A stretch of 30,380 nt of DNA, taken from the IMG/VR virus record IMGVR_UViG_3300035663_000072, positions 1-30,380 of that record; one strand, written 5' to 3'. Made by a program: the position numbers and the translations under genes. The DNA comes from a virus. The notes beneath the pieces are model-generated. The model saw nothing but the letters and a program-made list of their open reading frames with translations, had not been told where the DNA came from and searched no databases. Shown in pieces: positions 16,972 to 24,825 of this stretch (position 1 is its first letter; every line of letters starts with the position of its first letter).

Positions 16972-19747
16972 CGAGGTTCAGGTACTTCTTGGCCTCGTTG
17001 AATTGGATCGCATCGACCGCACCGAAGTCCGCACGCCAACCAGCACCCATCCGCTTCTTGATCAGAGTCATCTCCCCACCCGTCTCTTGCTTGTATGAAC
17101 CATACAACTCCTTCACGTTGATGAAGGTCTGTGCACACCACTTGGTGAACTCCTTCTTGGAGATGTACAGCACGTCACTGTCAGGCTCGTAGCGGATCAA
17201 CAATTCACCCATCGGCTCAAGGATCGGCCTGTCGTTGATACCTACTGCCGCAGGCTTGCGGTTAACGATCAGCACATTGCGGATGTTCTTGTTGATGTAA
17301 GTAGCCACCGTGCCAATAGCCGAGGTCGCAGACAGTTCCTGCTCATACGTCGCTTGCTTGACGCACTTCAGCAGCTTGTCCATGATACGTGAGACATTAA
17401 ACTTGACGAGCCCAAGAGAATTCACAATCAGACCCGCAGTGATGATGCACACCACGTTGTTGAGCTTGAAACGCTCGGTCTGGGTCCAGTTGTTCTTGGA
17501 ATAGATGGCGTCTCGTGTGTTCTCCCAGACAGTCTTGACCTGATCTAAGTTCGGAATGACGTAGCGTAGGAAGACATCAGCGGCATGGCCGTAGTTGTCG
17601 AGCAACGCGTTGAAGAGCTTCTGCTTCTCCAGCACATCAGAAGGAACAGGTGTACGGAGATGAATTTCCAAGATACGCGCCAGCTCCCCTGCCGGATCGC
17701 TCTTGATCATCAGCAGTCGGTCTTCAACGGTCGAGTTGCTTGACCAGACCGAGATCTGCTTCCAACGAATGTTGTTGACCCGCTCTGCGTTACGCCCCGC
17801 CTCCATGCGGTCACGGCCACGGCCCTGAGTGTTGTTGTAGACCAGATCCGACAATTCATGCGGGTCCGCGTTGGTCATCTCGTCCAGGGTGCCGACGATG
17901 CCGTTCATAAGCCCGAGCCGGTGCACCTTGGTCAGGGTCTTGTCCTGTGCATCCTTCATCAGAGACACAGGGTCTCCAAAAACTGAAAGGGCCATCCGCA
18001 GAATGGTGGTCTTGCCGGTGCCTGAGCGTTTCGAGTAGAAGTTGATGATGCCACCGTTCTCAGGCGACAAGTTCATCAGCACGCTGCCGAACCCTGCGAG
18101 CAAACCCGCCGCATGGTAGTCCATCTCGGGGTGGTTGTACTGCTGTGCAATCTCAGTCCACTTCTCCAGGGTGCCCTTGGGCGTGAACCACGACACGTAA
18201 TGCTCGACCGGCTTGGCGACGGGGGTATAGACCACACCCCGCTTGGTGTACTCGCGGTTGCCGATGACGAAGGTGTTGTCCTGTGTCCAGCCGAATCTTG
18301 TACGCATATTGTCAGCCTTCTCTTTGAACTGAAGGTCTCGGATCATCAGCCCAAACATCTGCTGCAGAGCTATGAGCTGCCGAGGTTCAAATGCAATTAC
18401 CCCCTCCCGGTTTACCGCCTCCTTGAACTTGTCTGACGCCGCTATCTCACTCTGAAGCAGACTGAACTCTCGAATGTCGCCGTGGGGAAGATGGTGCCTA
18501 GCCCACAGTGTGTCGCCGCCCCCTGCCGTGTCACGCATGCGCTTGTAGATATAGATGTCATGGTCATAGATCCTGATGCGACGCGACCCACCAGACTCTA
18601 AGTTCACTTCCTGATACACACCCCCAGTACCGCCACGGTAGAAAGGCGGAGGGTACGGCGGGATCTCAATGACGTTCTCATTGACCTCGACCTGCACGGG
18701 CTCAGGCGGCGAGACTTTGATCTCGGAGCCCAGTTGAATCGGAGACGTGATCTTCCCCAGGTGCGGACACCCAGCGCAGAGCTTCGCGTTGTCAAGTCCT
18801 TGGAACGTCTCACAGGTGTAGGGGCCCTTGGTCAGCGCAGCCTTACGCTCTGTCTCCTCGGGGCTGTAGTTGGGGTGGTTCTTTGATACGTCATGTATAG
18901 CCCAGTCTCTGTCTTCACAGTGCTGAGCAATCGACAACACCGCACGCCACACGGGCTCAGGGGTGGACTCTTGGTTCTTCGCCGCCTCAGCGATCTGTGC
19001 GCAGCCTTCACCGTTGTTTGACTTGATCCAGATGGTCTCAAACTTGCTGATCCGGTTCGGGTCGATGTAGAGCTTCTTGGTCTCGTGCGACACCCCGCCC
19101 GACAACGCACGGGCTTGAGCAAACATGTCGCCAGCATCAACGCCCACCGCGTCACGGATGGTCTCGAAGGCGTAGTACTTGACCGGGGTCAGCAGGGTGA
19201 CCGGCGTGTCGTTCTTGCGGTTCAGGGTGCCAGGGATGCGCAGTACCCGAACGATGTCGGCAGTGCAGGCACCGTCAACTTCAAAACCCTCCTTGACACA
19301 ACGGGCCTTCAGAGCGTCAGCCGTCGCCTTCCATTCATGGATCGGTGCTGGGTCTTGGAGATACCAGTGCGCGTGAATGCCATTACCTGAGTCGATCAGA
19401 GTAGGCTTCGGTAAACCTACGGTTTTGCAGAACTCACGCAGGGCGACAAGGCCAGCAGCCTTATCAGCATGGGGTTTTTTGGGCCCGCAATCCACATCAA
19501 CATAGAACTCCCTCTTGGCGACTGCGTTGTCAGCGTCGGCTTCCTTGGCTGCACCGAAGCCGGCAGTAGCGTAGTAGACATCCCACCCGTTATTGTTGAA
19601 TTCTTCTACCGCATCCGCCATATCAGCAGCGGACGTATACATGCGGTTGTAGACCAGAGCTTCTTTAAGCGGGATCTTCTTGACTAGCCTGAGAGAGTAT
19701 CGCGTGCCATGTGGTAGTACGTTCTCGAAGAACTCTTGTGGAGACAT
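16931..19747 (-). CDS. Primase-helicase fusion (AEP-like primase plus DUF927-type helicase)
   Basis: 938 residues. The N-terminal part looks like an archaeo-eukaryotic primase: FYVDVDCG with D84 and D86 as metal ligands, SGNGIHAHWYL at 120-130, and DIVRVLRIPGTLNRK at 164-178. A probable zinc knuckle follows (C312, C324, C327, H329: LCAGCPHLG). After a Pro/Gly linker (about 362-376) comes the ATPase: Walker A SKRSGTGKTT at 572-581, Walker B IVGTLDEM at 617-624 and NNTQGRGRDRMEAG further on, as in DUF927 helicases. One protein would both unwind and prime at the phage fork. No convincing Shine-Dalgarno site precedes the ATG. The 3' end overlaps the next small gene. Confidence 0.85.
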   Translation of the reverse strand: MSPQEFFENVLPHGTRYSLRLVKKIPLKEALVYNRMYTSAADMADAVEEFNNNGWDVYYATAGFGAAKEADADNAVAKREFYVDVDCGPKKPHADKAAGLVALREFCKTVGLPKPTLIDSGNGIHAHWYLQDPAPIHEWKATADALKARCVKEGFEVDGACTADIVRVLRIPGTLNRKNDTPVTLLTPVKYYAFETIRDAVGVDAGDMFAQARALSGGVSHETKKLYIDPNRISKFETIWIKSNNGEGCAQIAEAAKNQESTPEPVWRAVLSIAQHCEDRDWAIHDVSKNHPNYSPEETERKAALTKGPYTCETFQGLDNAKLCAGCPHLGKITSPIQLGSEIKVSPPEPVQVEVNENVIEIPPYPPPFYRGGTGGVYQEVNLESGGSRRIRIYDHDIYIYKRMRDTAGGGDTLWARHHLPHGDIREFSLLQSEIAASDKFKEAVNREGVIAFEPRQLIALQQMFGLMIRDLQFKEKADNMRTRFGWTQDNTFVIGNREYTKRGVVYTPVAKPVEHYVSWFTPKGTLEKWTEIAQQYNHPEMDYHAAGLLAGFGSVLMNLSPENGGIINFYSKRSGTGKTTILRMALSVFGDPVSLMKDAQDKTLTKVHRLGLMNGIVGTLDEMTNADPHELSDLVYNNTQGRGRDRMEAGRNAERVNNIRWKQISVWSSNSTVEDRLLMIKSDPAGELARILEIHLRTPVPSDVLEKQKLFNALLDNYGHAADVFLRYVIPNLDQVKTVWENTRDAIYSKNNWTQTERFKLNNVVCIITAGLIVNSLGLVKFNVSRIMDKLLKCVKQATYEQELSATSAIGTVATYINKNIRNVLIVNRKPAAVGINDRPILEPMGELLIRYEPDSDVLYISKKEFTKWCAQTFINVKELYGSYKQETGGEMTLIKKRMGAGWRADFGAVDAIQFNEAKKYLNLDVEDFPNQAASAG

Positions 19748-19806
19748 GGTGACACGGGGTTAGCCACGAGCGCGGCGAGCGCTGCGGACGGTGCATGGGT
19801 GCCCGG

Positions 19807-20037
19807 TCAGGGCAAAGCGAGGGTCGAACGGTAATACGCTTCGACCTTGGGGCGCAAGTGCTTCGAGACATCGCGCCGGCCTGAGAACCACGAGTAGATC
19901 GCTGCTTTGGTCACACCCAGGTCTGCAGCTATCCGGTTGACAGGGACGAGCTTGTAGATGCACAGGCGACCAAGCTGCACACCGAGCAGGCTCGGGTCAG
20001 CGTCGGCGTTGCGCCGGATGATCTTTGTGGTGTACAT
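19807..20037 (-). CDS. Small helix-turn-helix DNA-binding protein
   Basis: 76 residues. The core VPVNRIAADLGVTKAAIYSW followed by FSGRRDVSKHLRPKVEAYY is a helix-turn-helix of the Cro/XRE or YdaS-like kind: the second helix LGVTKAAIYSWF would be the recognition helix, and RRDVSKHLR the following loop and helix. The N-terminus (MYTTKIIRRNADADPSLLG) is basic. It lies between the SSB-like and primase-helicase genes and could regulate this operon or mark an origin. The ATG has no recognisable ribosome site, and a GC hairpin stands 18 bases upstream (20055-20074). Confidence 0.75.
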   Translation of the reverse strand: MYTTKIIRRNADADPSLLGVQLGRLCIYKLVPVNRIAADLGVTKAAIYSWFSGRRDVSKHLRPKVEAYYRSTLALP

Positions 20038-20054
20038 GGTGTTGGGTGGGGGCG

Positions 20055-20074
20055 GCCCCGGCGCAACCCGGGGC
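20055..20074 (-). promoter_or_regulatory. GC-rich hairpin in the leader of the HTH gene
   Basis: GCCCCGG (20055-20061) pairs perfectly with CCGGGGC (20068-20074) around a six-base loop. On the minus strand no U-tract follows, so it is not a standard terminator. It lies in the 105-base gap 20038-20142, just before an ATG without a Shine-Dalgarno site, so it may control translation of the HTH gene, stabilise the transcript or form an operator. The rest of the gap shows no promoter I can defend. Confidence 0.5.
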
Positions 20075-20142
20075 TATTGCAGGAGTAGGAGACCTCTACG
20101 AGCGACCCCCGCGCACGGCGCTTGCCGCCGCCCCCATGATCG

Positions 20143-21087
20143 TCAGTCGTCGGCGTCGTCGCCCCAGGCGGACAGGATCGCGTTGACGTTGGGGCCGTCG
20201 TTGGTGATCGGCGCAGAGACCTTGGCCTCACGGACCACCGGAGCGGCCTCCGCAGGGGCTGGCACGTCCTTGGTGACCTTGAACGGGCTGGGTGCAGGGG
20301 CAGGCTTCGCCACGGGCTTCGGCGCAGCCACAGGGGCCGCAGCGACCGGTGCAGGCGCGGCGGTCTCAGGCACGTTGTCCATGTCCGCGATGCTCATGGT
20401 GACGGCGCTCACCGCCTCCGGATCGTCCTTGCGGCGCATGACGGTGTCGTACTCGGCTTCAGTCAGCGGACGCACCGCGCTGAACACCAGCTTCATGTTC
20501 GCCGTGGCGTCGAAACGCATCTCGGTCACGACAGCGTTGACCTCGACCCCGTGCCCACCGAGGAACCGAGCGTACTGCTGCAGGCCCATCTTGCGCCCTT
20601 CGCCTTGGCCGAAGAGGCTCGACGCGTTGATGTTCAGGGCGTAGATGTCACCCTGCACATCGTTCTCCAGAAGCAGCGCCACAGGGCGACTATAGCGGCA
20701 CGCCTTGGACTCGTTGGCCCCCGAGCCCTTGATGTCCTGCGGGCACCCGGCACAGGCGCGGTTCTGCGGAGTCTTCACGCTGTCGTGCGGCTTGACACCG
20801 TCGTCGGACCAGCACTGCGGGCGACCCTTGACACCCTTCTCGTAGGTAGTGCCGTAGAACGTGCGGCGGTTGGCGTCGGATGCACGAACGATGATGACGT
20901 TCATGGCCCGGTCTTCGTTGACGGCGACTTCCTTGCCGCCGACGAGCATGTGCCAGACGTTGTTCTCGATGCTGATGCGCTTCGAGTTGCCACCACCCAT
21001 GAGCGACTTGGTCAGTTCACTCAGTTCCCCACGACGCAGATGCGCGGGGAGCTGGTTGCCGGATTGGAAAAGAGTGAGTTCAGACAT
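20143..21087 (-). CDS. Single-stranded DNA-binding protein-like, with zinc-type cysteines and acidic tail
   Basis: 314 residues with a strong ribosome site (AGGAGG seven bases before the ATG, inside the end of the previous gene). The first 230 residues look like one folded domain containing C92, C112, C115 and C130 (RACAGCPQDIKGSG), a plausible zinc site. The segment about 240-295 is a Pro/Ala/Lys linker, and the last residues are acidic (AILSAWGDDADD). A folded core, a flexible linker and an acidic tip are the layout of phage and bacterial SSBs, whose tails recruit replication partners. The gene lies beside helicase and primase genes. No OB-fold can be proven by eye, so the call is structural analogy. 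Confidence 0.65.
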   Translation of the reverse strand: MSELTLFQSGNQLPAHLRRGELSELTKSLMGGGNSKRISIENNVWHMLVGGKEVAVNEDRAMNVIIVRASDANRRTFYGTTYEKGVKGRPQCWSDDGVKPHDSVKTPQNRACAGCPQDIKGSGANESKACRYSRPVALLLENDVQGDIYALNINASSLFGQGEGRKMGLQQYARFLGGHGVEVNAVVTEMRFDATANMKLVFSAVRPLTEAEYDTVMRRKDDPEAVSAVTMSIADMDNVPETAAPAPVAAAPVAAPKPVAKPAPAPSPFKVTKDVPAPAEAAPVVREAKVSAPITNDGPNVNAILSAWGDDADD

Positions 21088-21088
21088 G

Positions 21089-21499
21089 TTACGACCTCCT
21101 AATGGTCACGGTGTACTTCGACTCAGTGTTGAGTCCCTTGGGCATCTGGTCAGGGTGCGCCTCCAGCCAGTCCTTCATGGCCCTCTGTGCGATGCGTCGT
21201 TCGAGTAGATCGAGTGCTTGGTTCTCCTTGATGAAGTTGTGCATAGACTCCCAGTCGGAAGTCCAATATGAGGTCTTGACACTGCGGATCACAGTGCCTG
21301 CGCCCGTGCGGATGCTGTCCGCACCGGCCTTCTTACACACGTCCATGAGCATGTGCTCGATAACTTCCATCTGATCCTTGATGGCTTTGTCTTCGTCCTC
21401 GTACTTCTTGGTCAGCGCGGCACGAGCGTCGCGCATCTTGATGTACGCCTTGACGAGCTTCTCGGTGGGCACCTGGGGTGCCTCGGTTTCCTGTTCCAT
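21089..21499 (-). CDS. Conserved phage protein of the replication module, unknown function
   Basis: 136 residues; AGGAGG four bases before the ATG. A helical, charged N-terminal half (LVKAYIKMRDARAALTKKYE, DEDKAIKDQMEVIEHMLMDV) leads to GADSIRTGAGTVIRSVKTSY, WTSDWESMHNFI and LDLLERRIAQRAMKDWLEAH, ending in a beta-type strand (KYTVTIRR). This order (coiled helix, 'ADSIRTxxGT', 'WTSDWESM', 'LLExRI') occurs in many phages next to SSB or recombination genes, without a fixed function; a Gam-like nuclease inhibitor resemblance is possible but unproven. The stop is one base before the SSB-like start, implying coupled translation. Confidence 0.7.
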   Translation of the reverse strand: MEQETEAPQVPTEKLVKAYIKMRDARAALTKKYEDEDKAIKDQMEVIEHMLMDVCKKAGADSIRTGAGTVIRSVKTSYWTSDWESMHNFIKENQALDLLERRIAQRAMKDWLEAHPDQMPKGLNTESKYTVTIRRS

Positions 21500-21528
21500 G
21501 CGGCCTCCTGTGGCAAGGGATCGAAAGT

Positions 21529-22305
21529 TTACGGGTGAACTTTGGCCGTGTCAAGGGCCATCAGATAGTCTTTGGAGACCTTGCCCCCACGACCGGCGCA
21601 GACCACGGTCGCGCTGACCCAGATTTTCTTGCCGGTCTGCAGTCGCCTGATATGCCCGCGCCGCAAATGCTCCCGGGGCGAACGATGCGTGCCCCCGTGC
21701 CCTGCAGACTCCGGTGCGCTGTCCTGCTGCTTGATGGCTAAGAAGTGGTAATCGTCAAACGGAAGCGCGTCTTTGACATGCTTAACCGTCTTTTTCCGAC
21801 CTTCAGTCTTAGCGATCTCAACGTTACTACATTGCAGGGCGTTGATGAAGTTCAACAGAACTTCAGCTTCTTGGGCTATGTCATGGATGTTCTTATCATC
21901 GCAGTAGATACGCATCTGCCGAACACCATCCATGCTGAGCAGATAACCGCTTCTGGGCAAACTAAAGCTGATGTAAGGTACCCACTTATGACTACTATCC
22001 ATCCATATAGCAGTCATACATTCTATTTTTTCTTCTGTCTGTTCAGCGATGATTACACGCTTTGATGACCGCATTTCTCCAGGCTTTGGTTCTCTAAGTT
22101 CAGTGAACTCCAAAGCAACTCGGTCAAACGGGAGACAAAGTTCGATGCCGCCATCGAGTCCACGGAGATCAGGGTCTTCAAACACAATACCGCTGTCAGG
22201 TAGACAGAACTTGACAGCCAGCTTGACTACTTCTGCTATGCTTGCGAATTCCGGGTCGTCAATCGCCGCCTTTATCAGTTGACGGCAGTAGTTCAAAGGT
22301 TGCAT
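21529..22305 (-). CDS. Conserved phage protein with C-terminal RGHIRRL motif, unknown function
   Basis: 258 residues from the ATG at 22305, preceded by GGAGAAACC; the frame is open upstream into the helicase gene but the start MQPLNYCRQLI fits best. The N-terminal half is mixed alpha/beta (CLPDSGIVFEDPDLRGLDGG, PFDRVALEFTEL). The C-terminus carries a recurrent phage motif: GTHRSPREHLRRGHIRRL, then GKKIWVSATVVCAGRGGKVS and a final K-D-Y-L. Function unassigned; the basic His/Arg cluster suggests nucleic-acid contact. The stretch 21745-22065 is clearly AT-richer than its surroundings, with different codon preference, suggesting a recombined segment. Confidence 0.68.
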   Translation of the reverse strand: MQPLNYCRQLIKAAIDDPEFASIAEVVKLAVKFCLPDSGIVFEDPDLRGLDGGIELCLPFDRVALEFTELREPKPGEMRSSKRVIIAEQTEEKIECMTAIWMDSSHKWVPYISFSLPRSGYLLSMDGVRQMRIYCDDKNIHDIAQEAEVLLNFINALQCSNVEIAKTEGRKKTVKHVKDALPFDDYHFLAIKQQDSAPESAGHGGTHRSPREHLRRGHIRRLQTGKKIWVSATVVCAGRGGKVSKDYLMALDTAKVHP

Positions 22306-22336
22306 GGTTTCTCCTGTGCTAATTACGGGGTTCGGT

Positions 22337-23893
22337 TTAGTTGGTTTTGACCGTGTCAAGCACCTCCTCTCGGTAAAGGTTGAGCAGGGACTCCATGTCC
22401 TCGGTCTTGCCGTCGAGCGAATCGTAGAGCTTGCGCTCCACGTCGCTGCCACAGAGCCTGACCACGAGACAGGGGTTCTTCTGGCCGGCGCGGTGCACGC
22501 GGGCGTTGGCTTGGTGGTAGGTCTCGTTGCTCGTCACAGGGCCCCACCACACGACCGTGTTGGCAGCGTGCAGGGTCACACCGTGCGAAGCCGCCGCAGG
22601 CTGGATGAGCAGCACCCTCGGCTCGGGCTCGGTCTGAAAGGCTTGGAAGATCCTCGTGCGCTGCGCCACCAGGACGCTGCCGTCGATGACTTCGACGGCG
22701 ACCTTGTCTTTCTTCAGCCGTTCGTTCAACACCGTGATGGTATGTCGATACGAGACGAAGACCAGCACCTTGTGGGTGCTCTCCTCGATGGCTTCCAACA
22801 ACACGTTGTAGCGGTTTGTGATGTCGAACTCAACAGTGTTGCCGTCGTCTGAATACACCGCGCCGCCTGAGACTTGCAACAACTTATTGAGGTTCGTCGC
22901 GGCATTGACTGAGGTCACTGTCTCGGTGCCCGCTGACATGATGAACTGGTCTTTCAGGAGCTTGTAGTACTTGATCTGTTGTGGGGTCAACGCTACTTCG
23001 CGTGTGGTGTACAGAAGCTCTGGTAGGTCAAGGCACTCTTCTTTGGTGAAGCGAATGGCCGGTTGAAGTACTCGGTTGACGATCTCGGCGGCGTTGGATT
23101 TTTGCTTCCATTTGAACTGGGTGACCTTCCACATCACCATGTCACGGAAGCTGTAGAAGTTTCTTGGCACCGACTCGGGATTCAGCATTTTGGCAAGGCC
23201 ATAGGCATCAGTGGGTGCTTGGGACGCTGGGGTACCGGTCGCCATCCATAGCCATGTGTCAGCGGTGATGAGTTCGTTGATAGCCTTCCAGCGCTTTGTC
23301 GTCGCTGTCTTTACTGCGTTCGCCTCATCAATGATGATGAGATCGAAGCCTCCGGCTTTGAGATCCTCCAGCACCGTCTCGACGCCGTCGAAATTGATAA
23401 CGACGAATTCAGCGTCGGACTGGATGACCTTGGCCCGCTTGCGTCTATCACCGTAGGCAACATCAACGCGCCGATGCATCACCACCTTGAACAGGTCCGC
23501 TTGCCATGCCGAAGACATGATAGACAGTGGGCAGATCACCAGCACCCGCTTGACGTAGCCTTTGTTAATGAGGTAGTCAGCAGCCCACGCGAATGCTGCG
23601 GTCTTACCTGTACCCGGATCGTTGAAGCAAAAGGCGCGTTTGTTCAGCGTCATAAACGCCGCTGTAGTACGTTGGTGGTTGAAGGGTTTGTAAAGCCCGG
23701 GCCATTTGTACCGTCCCTCGATGGGAGACGGCACGCCTTTGACACCGATGTTCTTCAGCACCCGCGCCTCGTCCAGGCCCCACGCCACTAGCACCCGCCC
23801 GTCGTCCAGCTTGGCAGACTTCGGGATGCTAGCCAGCACCCGCTCGGGGTGCCGGAGCTTCAACAACAGCGCTTTGTTGTCAATGATTTGCAT
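22337..23893 (-). CDS. SNF2-type DNA helicase/translocase
   Basis: 518 residues, a compact superfamily 2 ATPase. Motifs in order: Q-like FNHQRTTAAF at 71-80, Walker A NDPGTGKT at 91-98, motif Ia VLVICPLSIMSSAW, motif II IIIDEAN at 186-192 (DEAN where DEAH is usual in this group), motif III MATGTP at 217-222, and in the second RecA domain VLVFVSYRHT, then motif VI ARVHRAGQ at 464-471. No DNA-specificity domain is attached. Such phage proteins are thought to remodel DNA or remove bound proteins during replication or recombination. It follows the exonuclease after three bases with a weak ribosome site. Confidence 0.92.
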   Translation of the reverse strand: MQIIDNKALLLKLRHPERVLASIPKSAKLDDGRVLVAWGLDEARVLKNIGVKGVPSPIEGRYKWPGLYKPFNHQRTTAAFMTLNKRAFCFNDPGTGKTAAFAWAADYLINKGYVKRVLVICPLSIMSSAWQADLFKVVMHRRVDVAYGDRRKRAKVIQSDAEFVVINFDGVETVLEDLKAGGFDLIIIDEANAVKTATTKRWKAINELITADTWLWMATGTPASQAPTDAYGLAKMLNPESVPRNFYSFRDMVMWKVTQFKWKQKSNAAEIVNRVLQPAIRFTKEECLDLPELLYTTREVALTPQQIKYYKLLKDQFIMSAGTETVTSVNAATNLNKLLQVSGGAVYSDDGNTVEFDITNRYNVLLEAIEESTHKVLVFVSYRHTITVLNERLKKDKVAVEVIDGSVLVAQRTRIFQAFQTEPEPRVLLIQPAAASHGVTLHAANTVVWWGPVTSNETYHQANARVHRAGQKNPCLVVRLCGSDVERKLYDSLDGKTEDMESLLNLYREEVLDTVKTN

Positions 23894-23896
23894 GAC

Positions 23897-24442
23897 TCAC
23901 TTGAGGCTAAACCCGTGATCTTCCGCCATCCTGATCAGCCGCAGTGCCTGCGTCTTGGCGTCGTCCAGCGCGTGGTGCCCGGTGCCTACCCTCTCGGCCT
24001 TGGTCTTCATGAACATGGAGGAGATCGTTCGGTAACACCTGTCGTTCCAGTAGTGCCACGGGGTATCTATATCCACCGCTCGGTACGCAGCGGCCACCAG
24101 TGCGTTGTCGAAGTTGGCACCGTTACCCCAAACGATAGCGTTGTCGAGCGGCGGCATCCACATGGTCAGCTTGGTCAATGCCAAGTTGAGTGGTAGCTCT
24201 CCTTTGAACGCCGCCGCCCGTGCCTCGGCAGACTGCTCACCCCACCACTTAAGGGTGCTTTTCTGTGCTTTCAGCCCCACTGCCTTGCAAGACTCTGCGT
24301 CGATGGTGGTGTAGAACTCTTCTTCAATTCCTTTATCAACACTGAACTTCACAGCGCCGATAGAAAGGATTGTATCCCCCGGGCGAGTGCCCAAAGTCTC
24401 GATGTCAATCATGACATGCCGGCGTACATCTTTGATATCCAT
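23897..24442 (-). CDS. 3'-5' exonuclease, DexA/RNase T-like
   Basis: 181 residues from ATG 24442, with GGAGAG just upstream; an in-frame upstream start at 24478 would lie in the structured leader and lacks a ribosome site. Motif ExoI is HVMIDIETLGTRPG with D13 and E15. ExoII lies in WGNGANFDNALV, and ExoIII is HHALDDAKTQA, where the His and second Asp complete the four-carboxylate DEDDh site. The length fits the T4 DexA-like family. It would trim single-stranded 3' ends during replication or recombination. Preceded by a hairpin-rich leader of 115 bases. Confidence 0.87.
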   Translation of the reverse strand: MDIKDVRRHVMIDIETLGTRPGDTILSIGAVKFSVDKGIEEEFYTTIDAESCKAVGLKAQKSTLKWWGEQSAEARAAAFKGELPLNLALTKLTMWMPPLDNAIVWGNGANFDNALVAAAYRAVDIDTPWHYWNDRCYRTISSMFMKTKAERVGTGHHALDDAKTQALRLIRMAEDHGFSLK

Positions 24443-24465
24443 CTTCTCTCCTGCGAACGAAAATC

Positions 24466-24490
24466 GCTTGAGGGACAAAGTCCGTCAAGC
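24466..24490 (-). repeat. Long hairpin GCTTGA...TCAAGC
   Basis: GCTTGA (24466-24471) pairs with TCAAGC (24485-24490), and the inner GGAC (24473-24476) pairs with GTCC (24480-24483) around AAA, with one G/G mismatch between the two stems. Ten base pairs in a 25-base span make it stable on either strand. Confidence 0.8.
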
Positions 24491-24513
24491 TCGAAGCCCC
24501 GAAGGGCGGACAA

Positions 24514-24537
24514 GCCTAGCACCTTGCGATGCTAGGC
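24514..24537 (-). repeat. Perfect 8-bp hairpin GCCTAGCA/TGCTAGGC
   Basis: The arms 24514-24521 and 24530-24537 are perfect inverse complements around an eight-base loop, and GGACAA lies just outside the left arm. It could be a protein-binding palindrome or an RNA stem. Confidence 0.8.
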
Positions 24538-24557
24538 GGATGAGGACAAACCCGGGG

Positions 24558-24824
24558 TCAGCCCCCGGACTTTGGTCCCTTGAAATTCCGTGCGCTGTTC
24601 GCGCTGAAGCTCTTGAGCTTCACATTCCCAGGCTTGCTCTTGCCACCGTCCTTGATAGGAACAACGTGATCCAGAGCCTTACCTTTCCGCGACGCCTTGC
24701 CGTTCTCTTTGTCCCAGGCACGCCGCGCCCGTTGGCGTTCGGACTGCTTAGCACGCCCCCCATCCGCCAGGAAGTCGGCGTATTCTTTCTTGTGATCCCG
24801 GTCTTTCATGTCTTTATAAGGCAT
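24558..24824 (-). CDS. Small HNH-like nuclease (degenerate HNH/HNN motif)
   Basis: 88 residues, GGAGG five bases before the ATG. The N-terminal half is very basic (RAKQSERQRARRAWDKENGK), suitable for DNA contact. The C-terminal half has the core of compact phage HNH proteins: KALDHVVPIKDGGKSKPGNV with D52, H53 and N67, then ANSARNF with N80 where a classical HNH has His. No zinc cysteines are present. It may be a free-standing endonuclease or a DNA-binding remnant. It lies two bases from the end of the RecB-like nuclease gene. Confidence 0.72.
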   Translation of the reverse strand: MPYKDMKDRDHKKEYADFLADGGRAKQSERQRARRAWDKENGKASRKGKALDHVVPIKDGGKSKPGNVKLKSFSANSARNFKGPKSGG

Positions 24825-24825
24825 T

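Larger units (their letters stand above)
24443..24557 (-). promoter_or_regulatory. Structured leader before the exonuclease gene, four hairpins and repeated GGACAA
   Basis: This non-coding gap is the longest in the window. It holds four hairpins in a row: 24466-24490, 24496-24507 (GCCC, loop, GGGC), 24514-24537, and 24552-24568 (CCGGGG with CCCCGG), the last running into the end of the HNH-like gene. On the plus strand GGACAA occurs three times (24473, 24508 and 24544). On the minus strand a weak promoter-like pair, TTGACG and GATTTT 17 bases apart, overlaps the hairpin nearest the exonuclease. Possible roles: attenuator, processed small RNA, protein-binding site or origin-like element. No clear U-tract supports a plain terminator. 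Confidence 0.5.

Noticed and set aside
24443-24568. CRISPR array or tRNA in the hairpin-rich gap
   Set aside because: Hairpins differ in sequence, spacing is not regular, and no cloverleaf with acceptor, anticodon and T arms can be drawn.
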